Positions 28,223 to 36,644 of a DNA stretch of 64,000 bases are shown piece after piece (position 1 is the stretch's first letter; each line of letters opens with the position of its first letter). A program made the position numbers and the translations under genes. The stretch spans positions 1 to 64,000 of the forward strand of contig NZ_AVFL01000021.1 of assembly GCF_000576635.1 (NCBI RefSeq), written 5' to 3'. The stretch is from Skermanella stibiiresistens SB22 (GTDB taxonomy: Bacteria > Pseudomonadota > Alphaproteobacteria > Azospirillales > Azospirillaceae). Below the pieces are notes generated by a model. The model was not told where the DNA came from. It searched no databases and saw only the letters and a list, made by a program, of their open reading frames with translations.

Positions 28223-29035
28223 ATGCCCCCTTGGAACCGACTGGGCCGCCAGCTGGCCGCCGCCGTCCTGACCACCGGCCTCGTCACGGGCGCCGCCGCG
28301 GCGGCGCGGGACCGCGCGTCGATCGACGAGACCTTCACGGCCAAGGCGGCCGACCTGCGGGGTGTCGCGGGCCACGTCCATGTCCGACTGCACGACGGCC
28401 CCGGTATCCGGCTCAAGGCCGAGGGGCCGCGCTCCTGGATGGGCGAGCTGTCGCGACGGACCGAGCGCGGCACCCTGGTGGTGACGGCGGGCTCCCTGTC
28501 CGTGGCCTCGTCGGGATCCTCGGTCAACATCGCGAGCGGCTTTGGCGCCCGGGCGGTCAGCCAGATCGGCGGCTTCACCCTGTCCTCCGGCGATCAGGGT
28601 GAGGACGACCTGCCGGAGGTCGAGCTGTGGGTCCCGCGGGGTACGCCCCTGACCGCCACCGGCATGGTTGGCGACTGGGAGATCGGCGACCTCAAGGCGC
28701 CCGTGAGACTGGACGTGTCCAGCGGGCGGGTGACGGCGGGCGCCGTGACCGACGGCGATTTGTCGGTGCATGGTGGCGGCACCGTCGCGGTCGCCCGTGT
28801 CGATGGCGACCTCGACGCCGATCTGGCCGGCGCTGGCGGCATCACGGTGGGCGGCGGCAAGGTCGGCATGCTGAAGGCATCCATCACCGGTACCGGCAGC
28901 ATCAGGGTACAGGCTCCGGTGGAACGCGCCGACCTCAGCATCTCCGGCATCGGGTCGATCGATGTCGACAGGATCCGGGAGGAGCCGACGGTGCGGGTCA
29001 GTGGTCTCGGCACCGTGCGGACCGGATCGCGTTAA
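28223..29035 (+). CDS. Exported GIN-type (DUF2807-like) beta-helical protein
   Basis: A 270-aa protein with a signal peptide (about residues 1-27). The rest is a regular series of short beta strands rich in Gly, Asp, Val and Ser (for example GDLDADLAGAGGITVGGGKVG, SITGTGSIRVQAPV, SISGIGSIDVDRI), as in the GIN domain (auto-transporter adhesin head / DUF2807), which folds as a beta-helix or beta-roll at the cell surface or periplasm. No catalytic residues are visible. GGAGAGA precedes the ATG. Third gene of the small exported trio. Confidence 0.75.
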   Translation: MPPWNRLGRQLAAAVLTTGLVTGAAAAARDRASIDETFTAKAADLRGVAGHVHVRLHDGPGIRLKAEGPRSWMGELSRRTERGTLVVTAGSLSVASSGSSVNIASGFGARAVSQIGGFTLSSGDQGEDDLPEVELWVPRGTPLTATGMVGDWEIGDLKAPVRLDVSSGRVTAGAVTDGDLSVHGGGTVAVARVDGDLDADLAGAGGITVGGGKVGMLKASITGTGSIRVQAPVERADLSISGIGSIDVDRIREEPTVRVSGLGTVRTGSR

Positions 29036-29158
29036 CGTTCGTTAAACGGCGCTCGCTGCTGCGGAATCTCGGTAAACGCTGCTTTAACCATGACGACGAT
29101 AGTGTGCGCCACCGACCGGATCGGCATCCGACGCGCGGTGAGAGCACGAGACGTCATC

Positions 29159-31027
29159 ATGGCATCCTCCCCTTCCTTCGACCGTTCCTCACACGACCTT
29201 TCCTCCAATGACAATCAGGAGGCCGTGACCCATAGCGGCATCACCGGTCTCTACAAGGCGTTCTGGCGCCATGCCGAGGGACACAGGCCGCTGGTCGCGG
29301 CTTTCCTGTGCCTGCTGTTCCTGGCCCAGACCGTGCGCTTGGCGATCCCCTATTTCTTCGGCGAGGCGGTCAACTCGCTTCAGACGGCGGGAACACAGGC
29401 CGACGGCCAGAACATGTCCTTGGCCGGCTGGTACATGGCGCTGATGTTCGGCACCTGCGTGGTTGGCTGGCTGATGCATGGGCCGGGGCGGGTCATCGAG
29501 CGATTCATGGCGGTCCGTATCCGCGAGCGGTTCGCCGACGCGCTCTACGCCAAGGCGGTGACGCTGCCGCTGCGCTGGCACGAGGGCCATCATTCCGGCG
29601 ACACCATCCAGCGCATGGCCAAGGCGACGGCGGCGCTGTTCGGCTTCTCGCAGAACCAGTTCATCTATCTCCAGAACTCGGTCAGCCTGATCGGACCGCT
29701 GGTGGCGCTGTGCCTCGTCTCCGCCTGGACCGGCGCCGCGGCGATATTGGGTTATGTCTTGATCTTCGCGATCCTGATCCGGTTCGACCGCATCATGGTC
29801 TTCCTGCTGAACGAGGAGAACCGCTTCGAGCGCCGCTACACCGCCGAGCTGATCGACTGCCTGGGCAACATCTCGACGGTCCTGACGCTGCGTCTCCAGG
29901 CGGCCACCCGGTCGGCCGTCGCGGCCCGTCTCACCACCGTCTTCGCGCCGCTCCGCCGGGGCATCGTCCTCAACGAGGCCAAATGGTGCGCGATCGACCT
30001 GCTCAACAACGGCATCCGCTGCGGTCTGGTGGCGCTGTACGCGTGGCTGGCGTGGCGGAGCGAGGGCGTCATCCTGCTCGGCACCGCCGTCATGGTCCAT
30101 CAGTACTCCCAGCAGATCGGCAACGTGGTCGGCTCGATGGCGACCAATTGGCAGGATCTCGTCCGCTACCAGACCGATATCGGCAGCGCCGACGAGATCC
30201 TGTCGGCGGCCAGTCGCAAATCGGCCTCCGCCCTGCCGGTGGCGTCCGGCTGGACCGAAATCGCTGTCGAGGGGTTGGAGTTCAGCCATGCCAACCAGCG
30301 GCAGGACGGGCCGACGCTTCGCGACGTGTCGCTGATCCTGCGGCGCGGCGGCCGCATCGCCTTCGTCGGCGAAAGCGGATCGGGCAAGAGCACGCTGCTG
30401 CGCGTGCTGGCGGGATTGTACGAGGCCGACCGCGTGACGCTGTCGATCGATGGCGTGGCACGGTCCGACCTCCGCGACCTCGGCCCGATCGCCACGCTGG
30501 TGCCGCAGGACCCCGAGATCTTCGAAGGCACCATCACCCAGAACATCACCATGGGCGTCCCGTACCCGCCGGGTGCCGTCGAGCGGGCTTGCGCGCTCGC
30601 CTGCCTCGGACCCGTGATCGAGCGGATGCCCCAAGGGTTGGCGACCGAGATCACCGAGCGGGGCCTCAACCTGTCGGGTGGCCAAAAGCAGCGGCTGGCG
30701 CTGGCCCGCGGCATCCTGGCGTCGCGCGATAGTTCGCTGATCATGCTGGATGAGCCGACCAGCAGCATGGATCCGACAACCGAAATGCGGATCTACGACA
30801 ATCTCCTGGCGGAGTTCCCCGACGCCTGTGTCGCGTCGTCGATCCACCGGCTGCATTTGCTGACCCGGTTCGACACCATCGTGTGGATGGCCGATGGCGC
30901 CGTGGTCGACTTGGGCTCGCTGGAGGATCTGCTGGACCGCCAACCCGTGTTCCGAGCACTGTGGGAAACCTACGCTGGCACCCGCGGAAGCGGCGCTTCC
31001 CCGGCTGGCTTGGTGCTGGCGGCCTGA
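29159..31027 (+). CDS. ABC transporter, fused permease and ATPase (exporter type)
   Basis: Inner-membrane half-transporter of 622 aa, working as a dimer. Six membrane helices form the exporter-type domain (about residues 45-330). The ATPase domain (about 360-600) has Walker A GESGSGKST, signature LSGGQKQRLALARGIL and Walker B LIMLDEPTSSMDP. The cargo (lipid, peptide or drug) cannot be told. The start is uncertain: ATG 29159 (MASSPS) or ATG 29090, 23 codons earlier. The membrane domain also resembles the multidrug/HlyB-like group, without an N-terminal peptidase. It stands alone, convergent with the small membrane protein gene that follows. Confidence 0.88.
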   Translation: MASSPSFDRSSHDLSSNDNQEAVTHSGITGLYKAFWRHAEGHRPLVAAFLCLLFLAQTVRLAIPYFFGEAVNSLQTAGTQADGQNMSLAGWYMALMFGTCVVGWLMHGPGRVIERFMAVRIRERFADALYAKAVTLPLRWHEGHHSGDTIQRMAKATAALFGFSQNQFIYLQNSVSLIGPLVALCLVSAWTGAAAILGYVLIFAILIRFDRIMVFLLNEENRFERRYTAELIDCLGNISTVLTLRLQAATRSAVAARLTTVFAPLRRGIVLNEAKWCAIDLLNNGIRCGLVALYAWLAWRSEGVILLGTAVMVHQYSQQIGNVVGSMATNWQDLVRYQTDIGSADEILSAASRKSASALPVASGWTEIAVEGLEFSHANQRQDGPTLRDVSLILRRGGRIAFVGESGSGKSTLLRVLAGLYEADRVTLSIDGVARSDLRDLGPIATLVPQDPEIFEGTITQNITMGVPYPPGAVERACALACLGPVIERMPQGLATEITERGLNLSGGQKQRLALARGILASRDSSLIMLDEPTSSMDPTTEMRIYDNLLAEFPDACVASSIHRLHLLTRFDTIVWMADGAVVDLGSLEDLLDRQPVFRALWETYAGTRGSGASPAGLVLAA

Positions 31028-31043
31028 ACCGGCCCCAACTCCG

Positions 31044-31358
31044 CTAGGGCTGCTCGCGCCGGGAGCGGCGCCACGAGGTCCAGCGCCGCTCGCCCCGGAT
31101 CATCACGCCCGCGGTGGGCCGGCGCAGGAAGGGAATGTCCAGGGCCAGCAGCAGCAGGCCGAGCGGCACCATCCAGAATCCCAGGATCGGCAGGAAGCCC
31201 AATATCCCGCCGATGATCAGCAGGACGCCGGCCGGTATCCGGATCCACCGCTGGTCGGGATTGCGGAGTCCGCCAACCATCCGGGAGATCCAGCCCGGCA
31301 GGTTGCGTTGAAGTCGGTCCAGGCTACGGTCGAGCCTGCGTTCGTCGTGGTTCGTCAT
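31044..31358 (-). CDS. Small integral membrane protein
   Basis: A 104-aa protein: a charged N-terminal helix (MTNHDERRLDRSLDRLQRN), then two closely spaced membrane helices (about 39-58 and 59-76) with glycine-rich packing (AGVLLIIGGILGFLPILGFW), and a very basic C-terminal tail. The layout resembles the PGPGW-type small transmembrane proteins, though the motif itself is altered, so this is only a similarity. Function unknown. It is divergent from the TPR-methyltransferase gene and convergent with the ABC exporter gene (16 bp between stops). Confidence 0.75.
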   Translation of the reverse strand: MTNHDERRLDRSLDRLQRNLPGWISRMVGGLRNPDQRWIRIPAGVLLIIGGILGFLPILGFWMVPLGLLLLALDIPFLRRPTAGVMIRGERRWTSWRRSRREQP

Positions 31359-31484
31359 GATGCGCCCTGAACTGGGGTGCCGATGTCGGATTGTGAAGAG
31401 GCTGCCGCCCGCGTTCGCTCTTTCGGGTTTGCCCGGCACCGCCGGCGCGGGTAGATAGCCGGCGGCGGTGAACGGGGAGTGGTG

Positions 31485-32804
31485 ATGACCGAGTTGGAGC
31501 AAGCGGCGCGTGGGCTTCTGGTGGCCAAGCGATACCGCGCGGCGCGCCGGCTGCTCGCCGCCCAGCCGGATCTGTCGGCACAAGGGCACGCCTTGCTTGG
31601 CCGGGCCCATCTCGGCATGAAGGACTTCGAGCCGGCGCTCGACCACCTCCGTCGCGCCGCCGCGCTGGACCCCGGCGACATTGACATCCGCGTCCATCTC
31701 GCCCGTGCCCTCACCGCCGCCGGATCGCCGCACCTGGCCGTCACCCTGCTGGAGCCCTTGGCGGCGGCGCCTGAGGTGGACCCGCCCGCTTGGGAGGCAC
31801 TGGCATCGGCTTATCGCCTGGATGCCCGCTACGAGGACGCGATCCGGCTGGTGTCGCGCGCGGTCGCGGCGGGTGGCGTCACAGGCCAGCTTCTTTACGA
31901 CCAAGCCATGTGCCAACACGCGCTCGGCGACGCCGCCGGCGCCCTGGCGGTGTGGGATGGATTGCTCGACAGTCGGCCCGATCTCGCGGCGGCCTGGTTC
32001 CAGAGCCACGCCGCCGCCCTTCAGGTCATCGGCATGGACAACGCGCTCGACCGTCTCCGCCGCGCCGCCGAGTGTCATGGGGCCAACGGCAAGTACTGGG
32101 CCTTCCTGGCGGCATACGCCCTGCTGGAGGGCCGCGAGGCCGACGCCGAGGTCATCATCGCGCGGCCACTCCGGGACCGTCCGCATCATCTGGCGCTGGT
32201 CGATGGGGTCCGGGCGCTGCTGCCGCGCCTGGCGTGCGATTTCCGGCTGTTCGGCTGCGGCGCCGACCTGCTGCGCCACGGCGTCGCCTTGGCGGAGCGA
32301 ACCGGGCTCGTGCTGGAGTTCGGCGTCCGGCGCGGCACCTCGATCAACCACATCGCCGACGCCGCCGGTCAGGACGTCCACGGCTTCGATTCGTTCGAGG
32401 GCCTGCCGGAGGATTGGGGTACCCAGCCCCAGGGCAGCTTCACCACCGGCTTGGAACTGCCACCCGTGCGGCCGAACGTGACGCTCCACCCCGGCTGGTT
32501 CAGCGACACCGTGCGGCCTTTCCTCGCCGCCCATCCCGGCTCGCTCCGCTTCGCCAATCTGGACAGCGACATTTACTCATCGACCAGCACCGTCCTGACC
32601 GCGCTGGCCGACCGCCTGGAACCCGGCGTCATCCTGGTCTTCGACGAGTTCATCGGCAACCGCACTTGGCGCGACCACGAGTACAAAGCCTTCATGGAAT
32701 GCGCCGCCGAAACCGCCATCGATTACGAGTACGCAGCGGTGTGCCCCTTCACCGGCCAAGTCGTGGTGCGGGTGGTGGCATCAGGCCGTGCCACTCAACC
32801 GTAG
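31485..32804 (+). CDS. TPR protein with C-terminal class I methyltransferase (TylF-like)
   Basis: A 439-aa fusion. Residues 1-230 contain about five TPR-like helical repeats (ALLGRAHLGMKDFEPALDHLRRAAALDPGD is the clearest, 40-70). The C-terminal 190 residues form a SAM-dependent methyltransferase of the macrocin O-methyltransferase type: SAM loop VLEFGVRRGTS, HGFDSFEGLPEDW, then FANLDSDIYSST and LVFDEFIGN with acidic metal ligands. Such enzymes methylate sugars or polyketides; the TPR part may dock a partner. ATG 31485 is preferred because GGGGAG lies just upstream. The TAG stop lies inside a REP-like palindrome. Confidence 0.82.
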   Translation: MTELEQAARGLLVAKRYRAARRLLAAQPDLSAQGHALLGRAHLGMKDFEPALDHLRRAAALDPGDIDIRVHLARALTAAGSPHLAVTLLEPLAAAPEVDPPAWEALASAYRLDARYEDAIRLVSRAVAAGGVTGQLLYDQAMCQHALGDAAGALAVWDGLLDSRPDLAAAWFQSHAAALQVIGMDNALDRLRRAAECHGANGKYWAFLAAYALLEGREADAEVIIARPLRDRPHHLALVDGVRALLPRLACDFRLFGCGADLLRHGVALAERTGLVLEFGVRRGTSINHIADAAGQDVHGFDSFEGLPEDWGTQPQGSFTTGLELPPVRPNVTLHPGWFSDTVRPFLAAHPGSLRFANLDSDIYSSTSTVLTALADRLEPGVILVFDEFIGNRTWRDHEYKAFMECAAETAIDYEYAAVCPFTGQVVVRVVASGRATQP

Positions 32805-32884
32805 GTCGGCTACAGCGAAGCGGCAGCCGACAAGCAGGCGCGTTGGGAGTGGTGTCGGCTGTCGCTTCGCTGTAGCCGACCTAC
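32801..32884. repeat. REP/REPIN-like palindromic element, copy 1
   Basis: An 84-bp element made of two 31-bp inverted arms (32801-32831 and 32854-32884, one mismatch) around a 22-bp spacer. Each arm is itself a small hairpin (GTCGGCT ... AGCCGAC) with outer GTAG/CTAC. The TAG stop of the methyltransferase gene is part of the left arm. A second element of the same design, sharing the spacer motif AAGCAGGCGCGT, is at 51707-51784. Confidence 0.85.
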
Positions 32885-32971
32885 CTCCGGCTTGCTTGTC
32901 TCCGGGGTGAAAGTCGGGCCGGCGCGTGATAGGGTCCGCCTCCGCGAAGAACAACACCAGGAAGATGTCCG

Positions 32972-34390
32972 ATGACCCAAGCGCGCGCCGACGCGGAGAC
33001 GGATCCCGCGCCCGTGGCGAGCCCCCGTGGACATGGCGTCGGCCTTGGTGAGGCCTTCTGGGTCTGGGCCCGCATCGCGGCGCTCAGCTTCGGCGGACCG
33101 GCGGGGCAGATCGCGGTCATGCACAGGATCCTGGTCGAGGAGAAGCGCTGGATCGGCGAGACGCGGTTCCTGCACGCCTTGAACTATTGCATGCTGCTGC
33201 CGGGGCCGGAGGCGCAGCAGTTGGCCGTGTATATCGGCTGGCTGATGCACCGGACCGTGGGCGGCCTGATTGCCGGCATCCTGTTCGTGCTGCCCGGCGC
33301 CGTCGCGATCATGGCGCTCAGCTGGATCTATGCGGCCTTCGGCAATGTTGGGGTGGTGCAGGGCCTGTTCTTCGGGTTGAAGGCCGCCGTGCTCGCGGTC
33401 GTGCTCGACGCGGTCATCCGCATTGGCAAGCGGGCGTTGCGGAACAACGCCATGATCGGCATCGCGGCGGCGGCGTTCCTGGCGATCTTCGCCTTCGACG
33501 TGCCGTTTCCGATCATCATCCTGACGGCCGGCCTGATCGGCTTCGTCGGCGGCCGCCTGGGCAACCCGGTCTTCCGGGTCGGCGGCGGGCATGGCAAGGC
33601 TGGATCCTCGGTGGTGGCCGACGCCGACAGCCTGCTGGGCGAGGAATCCCCGCTCCACGCCCGGCCGAGTGTGGCGTGGTCGCTCCGGATCGGCGGCATC
33701 TTCCTGGCGCTCTGGCTTGGACCGGTGGCGGTCCTGGCCCTCACGTTGGGGTGGGGCGACGTCTACAGCGAGATCGCCGTGTTCTTCTCGAAGATGGCGG
33801 TGGTCACGTTTGGCGGCGCGTACGCCGTCCTGGCCTATGTCGCCCAGCAGGCGGTCGAGCATCACGGCTGGCTCCAGCCCGGCGAGATGCTCGACGGTTT
33901 GGGTATGGCGGAGACGACGCCCGGCCCGCTGATCATGGTGACGCAGTTCGTGGGCTTCATGGCGGCTTATCGGGACGCGGGCTCGCTGCCGCCCCTGGTG
34001 GCCGGCACGTTCGGCGGCCTGCTGACGACCTGGGTCACCTTCGTGCCCTGCTTCCTGTGGATCTTCCTTGGCGCCCCGTTCATCGAGGGCCTGCGGGGCA
34101 ACGTGGCGCTGGGGGGAGCGCTGTCGGCGATCACCGCCGCTGTCGTGGGCGTCATCCTGAACCTCGCGATCTGGTTCGGCCTGCACGTCATCTTCCGCGA
34201 GGTGCGGGAGGTCGCGTTCCTGGGAATGTCGCTGGACATCCCGGTGCCCGCCTCGGTCGACCCCGCCTCGCTGGCGCTGACGGTGCTGGCGGCGCTGGCG
34301 ATCTTCCGGTTCAAGATCGGGCTGATCCCGACGCTCGGCGCCAGCGCGCTCGCCGGGATGCTGTGGTTCCTGGCCGCGAACGGCCCGTGA
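32972..34390 (+). CDS. chrA: Chromate transporter, CHR family
   Basis: Inner-membrane protein of 472 aa with two homologous CHR domains (about 25-205 and 235-440), the long-chain form of ChrA that exports chromate. Each half begins with the family pattern of an FGG block (ALSFGGPAGQIAVMH; VVTFGGAYAVLAYV) and a PGP motif (LLPGPEAQQLAVYIGW; TTPGPLIMVTQFVGF). About ten to twelve hydrophobic helices are visible. The start ATG at 32972 has AGGAAG upstream. No chromate regulator (ChrB) is adjacent. Substrate is assigned by family only. Confidence 0.9.
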   Translation: MTQARADAETDPAPVASPRGHGVGLGEAFWVWARIAALSFGGPAGQIAVMHRILVEEKRWIGETRFLHALNYCMLLPGPEAQQLAVYIGWLMHRTVGGLIAGILFVLPGAVAIMALSWIYAAFGNVGVVQGLFFGLKAAVLAVVLDAVIRIGKRALRNNAMIGIAAAAFLAIFAFDVPFPIIILTAGLIGFVGGRLGNPVFRVGGGHGKAGSSVVADADSLLGEESPLHARPSVAWSLRIGGIFLALWLGPVAVLALTLGWGDVYSEIAVFFSKMAVVTFGGAYAVLAYVAQQAVEHHGWLQPGEMLDGLGMAETTPGPLIMVTQFVGFMAAYRDAGSLPPLVAGTFGGLLTTWVTFVPCFLWIFLGAPFIEGLRGNVALGGALSAITAAVVGVILNLAIWFGLHVIFREVREVAFLGMSLDIPVPASVDPASLALTVLAALAIFRFKIGLIPTLGASALAGMLWFLAANGP

Positions 34391-34500
34391 TGGTCCCTCC
34401 GGACGTGGGCGTTTCCCCACCGACGCCAGCCGCCACTTGCATTTTATCGGCTGGCCGTACAAGTATCCGGCCCAAATCGTGAAACGCAGGGAGAATTGAG

Positions 34501-35640
34501 ATGTCCAGGTTGCTTTCGACGGTGGGAGCGATCGCCATCGGCTCGCTTCTGGCCGCTCCGGCCGCCACCACGGCGTGGGCGCAGGAGACGGTGACCGTCG
34601 GCGCCATCGAGATCCTGTCCGGGCCGAGCGCCGCCTATGGCACCGCGATCAAGGGCGGACTGGAACTGGCGCTCGACGAGATCAACGCGGCCGGCGGCGT
34701 CTTGGGCGGCAAGAAGATCGCCCTGATCATCGAGGACTCGGCCGGGAACAAGGACCAGGCGGTCAACGCCGCGCGCAAGCTGGTCGGCCGCGACAAGGTT
34801 CCGGTCGTGATCGGCCCGACGCTGTCCAACGAGATGTTCGCGGTCGGTCCCGTCACCAACGAACGCAAGGTGGTCACGGTCGGCACCTCGACCACCGCCA
34901 AGGGCATCACCGAGATCGGTCCGTTCATCTTCCGCACCTCGCTGCCCGAATCCGACGTCGTTCCGGTGACCCTGAAGACGGCCAAGGACAAGTTCGGCGT
35001 CAAGAAGATCGCGATGATGTACGCGAACGACGACGCGTTCAGCAAATCCGGCTTCGACAGCATGAAGGCGGCGGCGGAGCAGCTCGGCTTCGAGATCGCG
35101 ACGATCGAGACGTTCGGCAGCAAGGACAGCGACTTCTCGGCCCAGTTGACCAAGATCAAGGGCTTGAACGTCGACGCCATCACCATCTCGGCGCTGGTCG
35201 AGCCGATCTCCGGCGTCGTCCTCCAGGCGCGCCAGCTCGGCATCCCCGCCAGCGTCCGCTTCATCGGCGGCAACGGCGCCAACTCGCCGAAGCTGGGCGA
35301 GATCGCCGGCGGCGCCGCCGACGGGTTGCTGGTCGGCAGCCCCTGGTTCATCGCCAAGAAGGGCGAGACCAACGAGAAGTTCGTCGCCGACTACAAGAAG
35401 CGGAACGGCAAGGACCCCGACCAGTTCGCGGCGCAGGCCTATGACACGATGTACATCGTGGCCAAGGCGATCGACACCGCCGGCGCCGCCGACAGCGACA
35501 AGATCCGGGAGGCGCTGTACAAGACCGACTTCAACGGCGTGATGGGGCCGTTCAGCTTCACCCAGGGCCGCGATCCCGCGTCGAACGAGGGTGTCGTGGT
35601 GCTGGCCATGAAAAACGGCCGCTTCGAAATACTGGAGTAG
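34501..35640 (+). CDS. livK: Branched-chain amino-acid type ABC transporter, substrate-binding protein
   Basis: Periplasmic binding protein (379 aa) of the Leu/Ile/Val-binding (Peripla_BP_6) family. A signal peptide ends at TTAWA near residue 25. The mature protein shows the two-lobe pattern: VGAIEILSGPSAAYGTAIKGG, ELALDEINAAGGVLGGKKI, the VIGPTLSN loop and KIAMMYANDDAFSKSG. Ligand could be amino acids, amides or aromatics; only the family is certain. GGGAGAATTGAG precedes the ATG. The four remaining transporter genes follow in order, separated by a strong hairpin at 35665-35691. Confidence 0.9.
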   Translation: MSRLLSTVGAIAIGSLLAAPAATTAWAQETVTVGAIEILSGPSAAYGTAIKGGLELALDEINAAGGVLGGKKIALIIEDSAGNKDQAVNAARKLVGRDKVPVVIGPTLSNEMFAVGPVTNERKVVTVGTSTTAKGITEIGPFIFRTSLPESDVVPVTLKTAKDKFGVKKIAMMYANDDAFSKSGFDSMKAAAEQLGFEIATIETFGSKDSDFSAQLTKIKGLNVDAITISALVEPISGVVLQARQLGIPASVRFIGGNGANSPKLGEIAGGAADGLLVGSPWFIAKKGETNEKFVADYKKRNGKDPDQFAAQAYDTMYIVAKAIDTAGAADSDKIREALYKTDFNGVMGPFSFTQGRDPASNEGVVVLAMKNGRFEILE

Positions 35641-35664
35641 TCCCGCGAACGGTCCCGTGCTAAG

Positions 35665-35691
35665 GGAGGCCCGCTCCCGGAGCGGGCCTCC
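35665..35691 (+). promoter_or_regulatory. Intercistronic hairpin after the binding-protein gene
   Basis: A perfect G+C-rich inverted repeat (GGAGGCCCGCTC with GAGCGGGCCTCC) forming a 12-bp stem with a 3-nt loop, 25 bp after the binding-protein stop. No T run follows. Such hairpins after a binding-protein gene usually protect the upstream mRNA and limit read-through, giving more binding protein than permease. Confidence 0.6.
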
Positions 35692-35760
35692 GCCACCGCG
35701 GATATCCGTGCCACCCGCGACGCGGGACGCTCTTGTTACTGTGAATGGCGTATCGCTTCC

Positions 35761-36642
35761 ATGCTGTCCCAACAATTGGTCAACGGCCTGGTGCTGGGTT
35801 CGACCTACGCGCTGTTCGCGCTGGGGTTCACCTTGATCTTCGGTGTGCTCCGGGTCATCAACCTGACCTATGGCTTCTACTTCTCGATCGGCGCCTTCGT
35901 TGCGCTGACGGCCGCGCGGTCGTTCGGCGCCAACATCTGGGTGGCCTTGCCGCTGGGCGCCATCGCGGCCGGACTGGTGGCCGTCGTCGCGGACTGGATC
36001 CTGCTGACGCGGCTGCGCCGGGCCAAGGCCGGTGAACTGTCCTCCCTGATGGTCACGCTCGGCGCCGTCCTTGCGCTCTATTCGCTGATGGCGGTGTTCA
36101 TCGGCACCGACATCCAGCGCTTCCCCTTCGGCTTCGTCGACAACTCGGCGATCGAATTCTCCGGCATCCGCATCTCGCTGGTGCAGATGCTGATCATTGG
36201 CACCACGTTGGTGCTGGTGGCCCTGCTGTTCGTGCTGCTCCAACGCACCAAGCTGGGCCTGATGATCCGGGCCTTGGCGGAGAACGAGGACGCGGCGCGG
36301 CTGATGGGCATCAATGTCGGCCTGACGGTCGCGGCGGTTTCGTTCCTGTCGGGCATGCTGGGCGGGGCGGCCGGCGTGCTGATCGGCCTCAACTTCAACG
36401 CGATCCAGCCCTTCATGGGCGAGCACATGATGCTGCGGGGCTTCGCCGTGATCATCATCGGCGGGCTCGGTGACATCCGGGGCGCCCTGATCGCCGGCGT
36501 GCTGCTGGGCGTGCTGGAGGTTCTGACGGCGGGCTATATCTCGTCCAACGCCAAGGAGGCCGTCGCCTTCACCATCCTGGTGCTGACCCTGTGGTTCCGC
36601 CCGGTCGGCCTGTTCGGCCGCGCCCAGGCGAAGAGGGCGTGA
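35761..36642 (+). CDS. livH: Branched-chain amino-acid ABC transporter permease, LivH type
   Basis: Inner-membrane permease of 293 aa with about eight hydrophobic helices. Family marks are the start QQLVNGLVLGSTYALFALGFTL (trimmed: LVNGLVLGSTYALFALG), the FGVLRVINLTYG segment and the EAA-like coupling helix MIRALAENEDAARLMGIN (family residues RALAENEDAARLMGIN). It pairs with the LivM-type permease encoded 3 bp downstream. A short hydrophobic N-terminus at ATG 35761 fits the family. Substrate follows the binding protein and is not known. Confidence 0.92.
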   Translation: MLSQQLVNGLVLGSTYALFALGFTLIFGVLRVINLTYGFYFSIGAFVALTAARSFGANIWVALPLGAIAAGLVAVVADWILLTRLRRAKAGELSSLMVTLGAVLALYSLMAVFIGTDIQRFPFGFVDNSAIEFSGIRISLVQMLIIGTTLVLVALLFVLLQRTKLGLMIRALAENEDAARLMGINVGLTVAAVSFLSGMLGGAAGVLIGLNFNAIQPFMGEHMMLRGFAVIIIGGLGDIRGALIAGVLLGVLEVLTAGYISSNAKEAVAFTILVLTLWFRPVGLFGRAQAKRA

Positions 36643-36644
36643 CC

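Noticed and set aside
35665-35691. Strong hairpin after livK as a true terminator
   Set aside because: No T run follows and the remaining transporter genes continue directly, so it is better read as an mRNA-stabilising intercistronic hairpin.
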